64,000 nt of DNA from positions 62,001 through 126,000 of the forward strand of contig VIIQ02000569.1 of the NCBI GenBank assembly GCA_007449985.2. Reading direction: 5' to 3'. Shown in pieces: positions 10,248-36,188 of this stretch; within the stretch, counting starts at the first letter, position 1; the number at the start of each line of letters is the position of its first letter. Under the pieces are notes generated by a model. It saw only the letters and a program-made list of their open reading frames with translations. It ran no database searches and was not told the DNA's origin. The stretch comes from Desmodesmus armatus. Lineage: Eukaryota > Chlorophyta > Chlorophyceae > Sphaeropleales > Scenedesmaceae. The position numbers and the translations under genes were made by a program.

Positions 10248-10324
10248 CCAAATGCTGACAACTGCAGCCAACAAAAGCTGCTGCTGCTGCTGCTGCCTCA
10301 AAGCTGCTGCTGCTGCTGGTGGTG

Positions 10325-10870
10325 TCACCGGAACTTTTCCAGCCCAAGCTTTTTGATGACGTCCGTCTGCAAGGCACACCACACCACAACAGGACAGCAG
10401 GGAGCAGCAGCGTAAGCATGATACCACACAGCAAAATCCAGTACCCCCCCCCCCCTGCAGGAGGCACCCCACAACCCCACACATGCACAAGGCCTGCCGT
10501 ACATCGCCAATTCAAGCGGTATGTACTGGCCCTGCATTCATCAACCCTCCCCTCAAAAGACACAACGACACATGCCTGGTCAGACATGCCCTCTGATGAG
10601 GTGTGTGGGACAGCTTCGAACCCACACATCCCACGCACCAACACACAGTGCACCCGGCATACACCACAACCTCCACCACCACTGCAGCGCACCCCCCCCC
10701 CCACCACCTTAGTGTACTTGTTTCTCTTGAGCCCTATCTCATCAATGTCTTCAGGCAGTGGCAGCCTCGCCGCCTCCTTGCCCCTCATGTACAACACTGT
10801 GGTGGGCAGGTGGGCACTGTAGGTGCCAGGATGCACCTGCAGGGGGGGGGGGGTCCAGGGGGTGAGTGGG

Positions 10871-10953
<83 letters not shown>

Positions 10954-12024
10954 TCAAATATTTTCATCACTGATCACGTTTCACACACTTGGTTAGTACC
11001 TACATTACATTAGTCTGCACACGCATTGCTTCCAGCTCATCGATTTCCTCTGCAGGTGTGTGTCCTGCTGGATATAAAGAAAGAGCGGCTGCGCATGCTG
11101 CCGCCACCCCCACCTTCCATTGCATTTCATCCACATGACGATGTTGAGGCAAAGACACTTGCCCTTTGACACAGAGACCCATATGCGGACTTGCACTGGT
11201 GCGTGCACCCCAGCTTGTCAGTCACACCCCCTCCCACCTTGAGTGTGTCTCTGCAGTAAGCGGGCCACAGTGTGGCATCCATGCAGCCACACTTGAGCTT
11301 GGGCCCACCATACCTACAGCCAGGATGGGGAGCCACAAAGGAAGTGTGATTGTGTGACCGATGAATCATCCTGACAACTGCAATAATGCCTTGCGGAAGC
11401 TGCATTAATGTGGCCTTGTCATTTGTCTGCTGGCCATCACCCTGATTGCTGTCAGGATGGGGAGCCACAAAGGAAGTGTGACTGTACAGATGTGCGGCAA
11501 AACATCATCGACAGCCAGGAGCAAATGAGTTGCATTGTTGTGAGGTTAATGTGTGCTGACAATCGCCTTGATTGCTGTCATGGGGTGTATGCCGCTGCTG
11601 CCGACAATGTGTTTGTAAAGTTTGTAAAGCCCTTCACACCAGCTGCTGTTGAGCAGCTGTGGTGCCTTGCACTCACTGCTTGGCGACATCGGCAAACGCA
11701 GGCGCCATGGCGGTTGAGGGAGAGTGTGACTCAGCGTAGAAGTACACCTGGGCATCAGCAAGACGGCAGCAGCAGCAGCAGCAACGAGAGCAGGACAGCT
11801 GTAAAAAACCTGACTCACGTCGAACGTCAGTGCTCATGTGTTTGAACAGGCTGCTGGCCGCCAAGCAAGCGTGAAGTGTTTTGTGGCAGCACACACACAC
11901 ACCACATGCCGGCTCCTACAGGAGCGCATTTGCACGCGCAGGCATGCAAAACACTCATCAAGCACATACATACGTGCAACACAGCCCCCCGCCTCCTGCT
12001 TCACCCAAAGCGGCGCCAGCTGCA

Positions 12025-12061
<37 letters not shown>

Positions 12062-12180
12062 ACTGCTGCTGCTGACTGCTGCTGCTGCCCCGCACTCACC
12101 AGCCAGTTCATGTCTGCCCCGTTGAGCACCAGGTCCTTCATCCGCTGAGGGTCAAGACCAACGATCTCCTTAGACTCTGC

Positions 12181-12258
<78 letters not shown>

Positions 12259-14028
12259 GACGGCGGCAGTGACAGCAGTGGCAACAAGAAAAGCTCTTAC
12301 CTCACAATTTCGCATATGAAAGCCCTTGCAGAGCACAAAGCTGCTACTGCGCTGGCACTTTGGTTAGATCCACGATGCTGCACGATCTTGCTCAGCAAGC
12401 TTTCGGAAAGCATGTTGACCTGAGCCACAGTTGCTACTGGTGTGTTGCACAAGTTGCTGTTGTTGATGCTGCCAGGCAAGGCCACAGCATGCTGTTGCTC
12501 TGCTGTACTTCACAGGACCCACCTGGGGTGAATAGCAGGTACATTGGCTGGGGGCAAACTGCTATAGAAGCTGTGGGAGCAGCAGCAGCAGCAGCAGCAG
12601 GGCAAAGGGCAGGAGGAGTGAAGGTGAGCTGACAGCGACACCAACAGCCAATCATATGCTGACGCCCCTGCTGCTGGTGTGTGCGAGATGCATCAGCTCT
12701 GGGCATGCAGCAGTTTCTTCATCTTTCAATGCTGCAGCGACAGGTACAGCTGGACCCTGCTGCAGCCTCTCTCCCTCCATGTCCAGGTTTAGTACCCCCC
12801 CCCCCCCGCTGTCCAGGTTGTTTACCACCCCTGCCCCCTTCCCCAGCACACAAGTAGCTCACCCCAGCATAGCAGTATGTACCACACCATCAGCCGCGTG
12901 TCAATCTGGTAGGCCGTCAGCGTTGTGATCAACTGCAGGGGCACAGCACAGATATCTCATGAGTGGCACGCAAACACATGTGCCTGCGCTGTACTGATCA
13001 ATTAGGGGAACACATCACCTGGTGGGCACTTTTAGGGCAACATTATGCAGAGTGGAGCAGTGGAGGCGGAACATGCAGCACAGAGACACAGAGCTGACTG
13101 CAGACTTACTGCTGTCCTTTGCTGCTGCAGCAGCAGCTGATCCTAGGATATGCCTGTTGCTGGTCCAAGATCCATGCCCATGCACAGAGAGCCCTTCCCA
13201 CGCCCTTCTGTGGCTACACCCTGCCTCCAGCGATGTCAAGACGAACATGTGCAGGCACTGTAATGCAGGCAGCATACCCTTGCCCCTCCCTCCTTTGTCC
13301 TTGTCAAGGACTCTGCTCACCATCCCATAGAAGAACACATTCTGGGCGTAGTGGTCCCATGACCTGCGCCGGAATGTCTGCAGGCACCCAATGCAGGAAG
13401 ACAGCATGCAATGTAATGACCCCTCTAACCATGTACTTTCTGATCAGTCTACGTGTTCACATGAAAGCAGCAGGTGGGAACTTCAAAAGCTGCAGCAGCA
13501 CCAGCAGCAGTGAACGCAAAGGCCACTAGATTGCACAGCAGTACAACTTGCCGTCACAAGATGGGGCGCATTCGCTCTGGTTGAAAGGTTTACAGATGAG
13601 CGTCCATTGCCCAGCAGACACCTGCTGCTGCTAGTGCTGGCTTTGTACCGCTGAGCAGCTCCGCTAACAGGCTGAACGCAATCACGGCGTCGAGTAACTG
13701 CTGCTGCTGACAGTCGGTGCGCTGCTGCAGCTTGCAATGCCGCACCTGCCAGACCATGACAATGGCAAAGCTACTGAACGCTTGCGTCTCCTGCACAGCA
13801 ACAAGACAGGGTTGCATTATACCTGGTCCTACAGTGCGGCTGCAGGAGCAGAGGGAGGACAGCAGGCCAGCTGTTGCGTACCCATGTCCAAAACTCATGT
13901 ATGCTGTGCAGTCTGCCATAGTCACTCCCATCTGGGGTTACTAGTCTGAAGTAAAGCCGCAATGGGAGGTATGCTGCTACTAGCAGTGCATTGCAAATGT
14001 AGTAAGGGTCCAGGAACCGGGTCGCCAT
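10325..14028 (-). CDS. TMX2-like thioredoxin-related transmembrane protein
   Basis: Nine exons join in phase: 14028-13942, 13790-13746, 13377-13321, 12932-12863, 12176-12100, 11747-11677, 11313-11238, 10836-10708 and 10366-10325 (TGA). The product of about 217 residues is collinear with TMX2: an N-terminal membrane segment (LDPYYICNALLVAAYLPL), SFAIVMVW, a second hydrophobic stretch around TRLMVWYILLCW, then a thioredoxin fold with VYFYAESHSPSTAMAPAF, KLKCGCMDATLW, HLPTTVLYMRGKEA and a C-terminal TDVIKKLGLEKF. TMX2 is an ER membrane protein linked to redox and calcium control at ER-mitochondria contacts. The active-site position has no cysteine (ESHSPST), so it should not act as an oxidoreductase. 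It is shorter than animal TMX2 (about 296), so an exon may be missed, most likely between the fourth and fifth. Start chosen because it aligns with the family N-terminus. Confidence 0.85.
10872..10952 (+). repeat. (CAG)27 microsatellite in a TMX2-like intron
   Basis: Uninterrupted CAG run. On the coding (minus) strand it is (CTG)n, lying about 35 bases upstream of the acceptor at 10837, separated from it by a C-rich tract. Confidence 0.95.
12182..12259 (+). repeat. (CAG)n microsatellite before a TMX2-like exon
   Basis: About 25 CAG units on the plus strand. On the coding strand the (CTG)n run ends in TTGCCGCAG, the acceptor of the exon starting at 12176, so the repeat occupies the polypyrimidine-tract position. 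A second CTG run lies at 12025-12062 within the next intron. Confidence 0.95.
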
Positions 14029-14513
14029 GTCTGCTGCAACTGTGCGGGGATAGGTGCTGCCTGGAGAGTGTTGGACTCTGTGTGCAGCCAACTGAGTTAT
14101 ATGGGTGAGAGTTTGATACACTGAGGATGAGGTCAGCACCTCGGACTGGGCGGATGATTAGAGACAACAGAAGTCTTCTGAAGAGCAGCAGATCAAACGA
14201 AATCACATGGAGCGCCGCTGCATATCGCAGGCTTCAGTCACGCACAGTGCAGCAGCAGTAGGCACAGCAGTTCATCGTCAACCTCGTACAGTTCGAAACT
14301 ATGTCTTGCTGGCCGTTAGTGGGCATTAGTAATCGGTGTTGACCAAGCCAGTGATTAGGATTCGCTATCTGCCACGCAACTTGTCTGTACGGTATAAAGG
14401 TGGCTGTTCTCACAGCAAATCGTCCGTCAAGACCTCGGGTCAGCAGGATCCAGCCTAGCTGCTGCTGATGGAGGGAGTGCAGAAGGGCCCGTGAATGTCA
14501 CCCATTCGCTGCC
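14029..14513. promoter_or_regulatory. Divergent promoter region, TMX2-like / CFAP44
   Basis: 485 bp separate the two start codons, which point away from each other. A TATAAAG motif at 14393-14399 lies 115 bp before the CFAP44 ATG, the best core-promoter candidate. No matching TATA is evident for the TMX2-like side. Confidence 0.55.
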
Positions 14514-28802
<14,289 letters not shown>

Positions 28803-28941
28803 GGTTGATGAAGGGGATAATGTGTTACCCCCCCCCCCCCCGCAATGAGGCAGATGTGGAGGGGCATGTTCAGCGCTTGTTTGGTGACAGTGACAATACC
28901 AGTGGATCTGTTTGTGCTGTGGTGGAATGGAAGTGTACAAT

Positions 28942-28946
28942 TGTAA
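28942..28946 (+). promoter_or_regulatory. Candidate polyadenylation signal, CFAP44
   Basis: TGTAA about 140 bases after the stop, followed by a CAGGC sequence. Confidence 0.5.
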
Positions 28947-29465
28947 CAGGCTGAGGCTGGGATGCTGATCCAAGAGTGCTTATGTTTCCTGATGTGAACT
29001 TTTCAGAGGAGCAGAGACCGAGGGTTGGATCCTTTGGGCGGGGTGTTTGGGTAGGGCAGGGGTGGGTTGGGTCCCAACGAGGGGTGGGGGTGGGGGGCAA
29101 TGAGGATGACTGCCTGGTGAGGCACACACCAAACAGTTTGCTGCTATTGACATCACAATAGAGAGCCACACCACAGGCCTCTGAGGCCCCCTTGCAGTCC
29201 CACTAAACCCACTGCTGCGGTTTTCGTGCGGGCCCTCCAAAGTGGGCTGACACTGCACCGAACGCCCTTTTGCCGTGTGAACGTCAACAGCAGGTGCGTG
29301 CGGAACTCTAGGCTTCTCCCAGGCTGGCGAAGCCGCCGAGATGGCACTCACTCTTCGTGCCGTATGCTCAGCAAGGCGATGTGAGTGTAGTTTCATGCAT
29401 TTCAGCTGAAGGTCATTGTTTTTGGTGCAGGTCTGCCTCCGTAGCTGCATCTGCTGTGAGCAAAA
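28947..29465. other. Intergenic and 5' leader of the eL29 gene
   Basis: G-rich sequence at 29035-29100 is followed by the presumed eL29 promoter and leader. An acceptor-like GGTGCAG at about 29425-29431, 35 bases before the ATG, suggests an intron in the 5' UTR. No further coding segment is evident. Confidence 0.45.
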
Positions 29466-30471
29466 ATGGCCAAGTCCAAGAACCACACTGCTCACAACCA
29501 GAGCAAGAAGGCTCACAGGAACGGCATCAAGAAGCCTCAGAAGCACAAGTACATCAGCACTAAGGGCGTAAGTACACACTTTGCTGGGCAGCTGCAGCAG
29601 CCCTGACTGAGATGCTGGAGGGCAGTAGCAGCTGGTGATCAGCAGCAGCACACTGCAATGCAGGAGGCACAGGCCAGCTGCACCTGGCTTGGGGACTGGC
29701 ACGGAACCGACGCTTGCAGCTTTCAGCATCATCACCGTCGTTCTGCACAGCAGCAGCCCACAGACAGCAACCAGTTTGCGAAGCAGCAGCGATCTGCTGT
29801 CGACTGGCTGTCACCAGTGTGGTCAACGGTAGAGTTACCACAGCAGCTGCAGTTTGCTGGGGGTACTGTTTGCTACACGGGTAAATAGAGCAGTGACAAA
29901 TTCCAGCAGTTGTCCAGCTCATGTGTCACTGTGAGCCCTGGCCAGTTATGATCCTACTGCTGGTGGCACCGTAAGCAATTTCCCAACGTCCTGACCCTGT
30001 CCTTTGTGTCCCGTCGCTGTTCATGCTTTAATTCTTTTTGCCACACAGATGGACCCCAAGTTCCTCCGCAACCAGGTGCGAAGCAGTCATAGCAGCAGCA
30101 ACATCTTGCTAGGAGTGGCAGCAGCTGTGGCAGCTGACGTTCAGCACTGCAGCAGTTCATTCCTTGCTGGGTAAAGCTGTGTTGCACAGTGATGGTGGTG
30201 TGTCCCCACGCGGCTTGCAGTGCTGGGGTGTTTGGCAGTGCTGGCAACAGCAGCAGTGGTTGCACCGAGAGTGCAGACAGCACTCTCTTGAATCAACATG
30301 CAAGTGGGCTGTGGGTGCGGTGGGTGGGTGTGGTCCTGGTGCATGCTGCTGTAAGGGTGTCAGCAGACACACGGCTGTGCCTGCAAATATACTGACCCAC
30401 CCATTGTTGCTGTGCTGTGTGCTGTGCAGAGGCACGCCAAGAAGCACAACGTTGTGGCCAAGAAGAAGTAA
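29466..30471 (+). CDS. RPL29: 60S ribosomal protein eL29
   Basis: Three exons, all phase 0: 29466-29567 (34 codons), 30049-30075 (9 codons) and 30430-30471 (13 codons plus TAA), giving a 56-residue, highly basic protein. The sequence [20 protein letters not shown], then [16 protein letters not shown] and RHAKKHN is diagnostic of eL29, a small protein of the large subunit surface. The family is usually about 50-70 residues in algae and plants. Splice sites are GTAAGT/CAG and GTGCGA/CAG. The second exon is only 27 bases. No disruption seen. Confidence 0.95.
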
Positions 30472-31832
30472 ATGTGCAGGCGAAAGCTTTGAGGCATGGG
30501 CGTGCAGCTTGGGACAGCAGCGGCGACAGCAGCTGCTGTGGCTTTGGCACCGCAGTGCCAGCAGTAGCTGCCTGCAGCAGCAGCCCCCTGATCAGGAGAT
30601 GTGCAGCTGTCAGCCAGGCAGCAGCAGCAGCAGGGCAGCCGGCGACAGCAGCTGGAACGGTGTGGCTCGCAGCAGCCGCAGTCTGGCTGATGCTCTGTGC
30701 AGCCCTCGTGTAACAGGTTGCACATGACTTGTGGGCTGTATATGTAGGTTGCAAGCAGCGCAGGATCGGGGTGTGTTAGACAACAGGTTTGCAACCAACT
30801 TTCTGTATGATATGCTGACTATACGGAAAGAGGGGGCACAGGGCGCCTCAGTCTGTCTCAGACAGGCTGCACCCTCAAAACAGGGGCTTGCAGTAGCTGC
30901 ATGTGTTGGATGTAAAGGCCAGTGCACTTTCAGCCAGGAAGCTGGTGGGTAGCAGCCGGCTGAGCTAGGATTGGGTGATGGGGGGGAGGTGCTCTCATGT
31001 CTGCCGCTCCTCAGGGAGGGTGCCTCTGTCCGTTGCGACATGCACGACGCTACACTCAGCAGCCCAACGTGCCTGAAGAGATCCATTCCTGTTACATGCT
31101 TTCCTACCGGGGACATTGCAGGAAGCAGCAGATGCAGATGCATGCCAGTCAATGCACAACCTCACACAAAAACGCCACGGAAAATCCCAGCTGCTGCCAA
31201 GGCCAGCAACACTCACACCAGAAAGTCACATGCAGAGAGTCATGTCAAGCATACAGCTGCGCACCGCCAAACACCTGGTGGCAATAATTCTGAGGGTACA
31301 AGGGGAGGAGATACAATTGTGTGTGCGGAAAGTAGAAGGGCTGGAGAGGCAAACTCTTCATCAAGCACACCCACACAGCTCGTGTGTACAAAATACAGAT
31401 AGCGGGGCAGAAGTCCCAGTGCAGGCAGCAACAGTTTGAGCAATGCGCGTGCCTCCTGCACGTGCGCTCCTATGCGCACCCCCTCACATGCTCATGTGCG
31501 CAGCCTCGCACGCACACACAGCACCCCACCAAACAAAAGCGGCAGGAGCACCCAGCAGAGTTTAGCAGCGGCCAGCTGCCCGTGTCAAACCACCGCTGCC
31601 ACTGCTGTGACTCCTGCGCTGCATCAACACCACAACTGCTGCTGCACTGGAGAGTCCACGCCTCACCCACGCAGCCACGCACCCAACTCATATCAAACAA
31701 AGGCCAACAGCGCCACGCGCTCAACACCCAACCCCTTCCGCCCCAAAGGCAGACATGGAGACAGCAGGATCCCTGAACCCTAGAGCCATGCAGGGAGCTG
31801 GAGACAGAAGGGCCTGGTGCCCCTGCTGCTGT
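30472..31832. other. Convergent intergenic region, eL29 / F-box gene
   Basis: No convincing exon. TGTAA at 30709-30713 (plus) is a poly(A) signal candidate for eL29, 240 bases after the stop. TTACA at 31092-31096 is a minus-strand TGTAA that could serve the F-box gene. The rest is CAG-rich, low-conservation sequence. Confidence 0.5.
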
Positions 31833-34009
31833 TCAAGCCACGTTGAGGGGCATGTTGAGAAAGCTGCTGCTGCTGGCCCTGTAGCCAAACTTCATGAGCG
31901 CCTCTGCTGCTGTTTGGGCCAGCAGCCACTGGAAGGCCTCATGGTTGAACCTGGGGGTGCGCAGGTACAATGGGGGGGGGGGGAGAGGTGGGTGCAGCAC
32001 AGCTGTCAAAAGCATGGCATATGGTCGTAAATGTGTGTGGCAAAAAGCAATTGCTGCCCAAGCAGCCGCTGCAATTCATCACAAGCCATGTTTCAAGGCC
32101 GCACAAAATTCAGTGCCCTGGCAGTGAGGGTGGGGCTGACGGCGCTGGAGGCGCCTCCAGTTGGACTGCCGCATTGCGAGTTGGAAAGTCTTGCTGCTGC
32201 CATCTGCACCTGCTGGTACCTTGCTTTCAGTGCGTCGATACTGATGACGTGCTGCGCTGCGAAATCACCACCCGGCGTATAATGCATGTGCACAATGCAA
32301 CCAACCCCTTGATTTTCTTGTCATTCTTGCAGTTCTGGTGAGGCCGTATTCCTGCCCCCCCCCCCCCCTGAAAGACAAAGATTTCCAACTGACCTGTAGA
32401 CTTCCCTCCATGTCATGTCAGGGTTGTTGAGGTCAGGGGGTGTGTTGAAGCGCTGAATGCACAGCTGACGCCACAGCACATCAGCACCAGCAATGCGCCT
32501 GCGGAGCACACATGCAGCAGCAGCAACAACAAGCAGTATGCGCGGCCATGGATCAGTTGGCAGTCCAACCCCTGTACCCTGTTCAGGATAGGCTGGGCTG
32601 CGTTGCCTAACTGACGCTTGAAGGAAAGCAACCTCACTAAGTGATAAACACTCAAGTCAGCAGCAGCACCTCTGGCCGTCTGGTGCCAAGCACTGCAGAA
32701 CATACAAAGCAACATCTGAGTGGGCTGTTTTGTGATAACCAAAACAGCCCAGACAGATGCTGCATGTTGAAAGCTGCTGCAGTGCTTGGCACCCACAGAA
32801 CCACGGGTGCTGCTGCTGAATTCCGCAACTGCTTGCCCCAGTGGTGACTATGAGCTGTGCTTGTGCCTTGCACAGCTTGACATTCCAACAGCACGCAAGG
32901 CGGCCAGCAGGCGCGATGACGACAGCATGCAAACAACCCCAGTCAGCCCCCCCCCCCACACACACACTTCCATTGTCTACACTCCCCCCCCCCCCCCCCC
33001 CACACACACACTTCCATTGTCTACACTCACCCCCCCCCCCCCCACCACCCACTCACATGCATCGTGTGTTGACCAGCATAAGGCTGGCCAGTGTCTGGTG
33101 GTCATTGCCAGCCAAGGTGTCCGCAGCTATCTGCGTAGACACACAAGCAGCAGACACAAGACAGCAGGCACAGCACGCTTAGCACTGAGCAGCAACACAT
33201 CTGCAGCACCACCACCAACACACCGCATGGCACACACATGGCGATATCCTGTGATGCATTATGCTGCTGCTTCTATGGGAAAGTGGGCTGCTGCATGCAA
33301 GCTGTGCTCCAAGGAACATCAGCGCAATTGCTGCTGCTAAAGCACCCACAGTACTGTCACTGGAGGGCACTGCTGTCCTGCACGAGTAGCGATGCTGCAT
33401 CATGCGCTGTTCAGCAGATGCTTGCGCTTTTCAGAGCGCATTGCAGCAGTAATAGCGGTACTTGAAACAACAGAGCTGTCACTGCTATGAACTACCCCAG
33501 GCGTGTGCATTTGCACTCGCACATGCAGAGGCAGTCTGTTGATGCGCCCCCCCCCCCCCCCCCCAAAAAAACCATATACACAGTCACGCATCCTTCTTCA
33601 TCACGGCAGCTGCATCCTTGCAAAGACGTCACTGCCACTGGACTATTCAACCAATTGATACGACTTGGACCACATGGCAACCAGCAGACTGGCAACAAGA
33701 GCACCCCCCCCCCTTCCAACCATTCATTGTGAGCTGAACGGCTGGCGTGCAGAAGATTCCTTGTACCATACATCCCTACTTATCTACACATTATTTTCTT
33801 ATACATCACTGGCAGCTGCTTCTGCTTCTGCTGCTGCGGCAATCGCAGGGTACAGACTGCTCCCTGCTGGTGATGCTGTAGGGCCTGGCCACCTGTGTCA
33901 GGACAGCATCGCAGCACTCATCCCAGAACGAAACTGTGATGGGGTCCAATGGTAGCGTATGATACCACTCAGGGTGCACGATCAGCGCCTGAGAAGGAGT
34001 CCTGCCCAT
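31833..34009 (-). CDS. F-box domain protein
   Basis: Exons recognised: 34009-33893 (39 codons from ATG), 33130-33057, 32498-32394 and the last, 31950-31833 (TGA). The first three join in phase to give PITVSFWDECCDAVLTQ, IAADTLAGNDHQTLASLMLV, NTRCMRIAGADVLWRQLCIQRF and DMTWREVYR. This is the F-box pattern, with LASLMLVNTRC helix and WRQLC, followed by the WREVYR signature frequent in F-box proteins. F-box proteins link substrates to SCF ubiquitin ligases. A short internal exon near 32190-32240 (reading HVISIDALKARYQQ) is possible but does not join cleanly. The C-terminus reads FNHEAFQWLLAQTAAEAL. No substrate-binding repeats are visible, so the target is unknown. Confidence 0.7.
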
Positions 34010-34735
34010 GCTGCTGACAGGGCTTGTTGGCATCTACTGCTCTCCAGTCAACAATGGCTGATCTGCCTGAACATGCACCCTGGCAGGGCGTCAGGGGTCA
34101 CACAGGCAATTGAAGACGTAATAAGTTCGATAGCAGTCGAGAGAACAGAAGAAGAGCCGAGCGCGGCCGATCCAAGACAAAACTGCCGTGGCAATGCTGC
34201 TGGGCAGGCTGGTGCCCCAGGCAGCCTGATTGCCAAGATACGTGCACTCGGACAGAAATGTGAGCTGCTTTGTGCACGCTTGGTGTCTTGGGGACAAACA
34301 TGTGTTCAGTTGCATTGTGGCTGTTGGGCTTCCTGCCTCCTTGTCGGAACCGATGTACTGCAGACGATAATGATGAGGTGCATAAAACGGCAGACAGTGA
34401 TGGTTGAAGATGCATATACCACCAGCATCAGCCTTGTCCTACAGCTGCTGACCTTGGATCTCTGATCAAGTGCACATACTCTTGTTTCCTGCTCAAATGG
34501 CGTGCTAACAAATTCTTGCTTTGCTGGACATTGACACAAAGCGTGTCAGCCCCCAGATAGCCGTGCCCCACAGCCCTGCTATCAGGACACACGGGTCAAC
34601 TGAGCGTGTCTCAGCCACGTCAGAAAGCGAAAGCACCGACGCCTCTTCTGCCGTCCATTCAGTCCCTCACAGCCTGCTGGATCAGCATCACCTTAGGCAG
34701 CAGCATGCAGTGAGGCAGCGTCTGCCCCCAGCAGC
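34010..34735. promoter_or_regulatory. Divergent region between the F-box gene and EXO70
   Basis: The two ATGs point apart over 726 bp. No clear TATA box on either side and no coding segment recognised; presumed to hold both promoters and 5' UTRs. Confidence 0.45.
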
Positions 34736-36136
34736 ATGCCCCCGCAGCTGGTGGGCAAGGCGGGGGCAGTCAGCGAGCGCCTGCAGGTGAACACGGGGGT
34801 GGGGGTGGGGATTGGTGATGGTGGGCGAGGGCAGTATACTTGACTGGCGCGTGGGTGGGCGTCTGATGGACAATCGATTATAAGCAATGAAGGCTGGCAG
34901 GACTGGCATTGAGTGCAACATCGCATGCTGCCCAAGACGTATCATCCACTGTGGCTGTGCAGCTGTTAAATGCTTTCGAAGCAAATAACAGGGAAGTTCC
35001 CTGCAGTGCCGACCCCCACCAAAGCACACCTGTCCCTGCTGCTGCCCAGGTGTTGAACCGGCTTACGTCGGAGTCAGTGTCTCTGCTGGATGTGTTGGGG
35101 GGCAGCCTGGTGGAGCTGGCAGCAGTGACTGCCCCCATTCACTCACGCGCCACAGCCCTCACAGCAGCACAGCGCAACGTGGGGGCGGCAAAGGAGGCCG
35201 TGGACAAACTGCTGGAACACCTCGACACAAGCAGGAGGGTGAGTCAGATGACCGGGGGGGGGGGGGGGGGGAGATGTGATTTGGGGGGGGGGGGGGGAGT
35301 AATGTCTGATTGCTTGTTCTGGTGTATAGATGGGGAGTCGGGTGGAGGGTGGTGTGTGGCGATGGTGGCAGTGGGTATGCTGAGTGAATGCAAAGACTGG
35401 TAGATCGTTCGGTGTGATTTCTTGGCATACGGACTGCAAAGAAGCAGCGCATTCCACTGAGACACGGGTGTGTGGTCTTGTGGCTATTCTGTCTGTACTG
35501 TGTGACACATGTTTATCCCCGCAAATCGTTATAGCATTACAAAATGTTAACACTGCAAAGCCCATAGACACTCTCGCCCCCCCCCCCCTCCCCTGCCTGT
35601 GTCCCCCCCAGGTTCAGGCTGTGCTTGAGGGAGGTCCCGTGTCCAACCTTGAAGGCTTCCTGGGTGCCCTGGGCCAGCTTGAACCCCTCCCTTTTGCAAT
35701 CCACGCCCCCTCTGCCCCCATCACACCACTGTTTCCTGCGGTTGTTGATCACTACTTTCTGGTGCTGCTTTGTGATGGAGGGTGCTGGTGGTGGACAGCC
35801 AGGTTCGAAGCTGCACAGAGCGACCCCTTACCTGCCCCTTTCTTTGTGTGCCCCCTGTTGTTGACCCCCAGGTTCAGGCTGTTCTTGAGGGTGGTCCCGT
35901 GTCCAACCTTGATGGCTTCCTGGGTGCCCTGGGCCAGCTAGAGGCCAGCAACGACTTCTTGGTGCAACATGGACAGCTGGCAGCAGTGAGAGCAGCAATT
36001 GAACACAGCCAGGTGGGGGAAGGGGGGGATGCAGGGGGGGTGCATGGGGGGGGGGATGCAAGGGGGGCGGGGGGATGCAGGGGGGGGGGATGCAAGGGGG
36101 GGAGGGGGGATGCGGGGGGGGGGGGGGGGGGATGCG

Positions 36137-36188
<52 letters not shown>

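Noticed and set aside
10751..10970. ORFs made of poly-Cys, poly-Leu or poly-Ser
   Set aside because: They are the three readings of one CAG/CTG microsatellite in an intron.
28980..29741. 251-codon minus-strand ORF over the eL29 first exon
   Set aside because: It is antisense to a confidently assigned eL29 exon and shows no domain.
36138..36187. Assembly gap filler misread as sequence
   Set aside because: Runs are interrupted by short GATGCGC motifs and match a strand pattern seen in other introns, so treated as real but in need of read checking.
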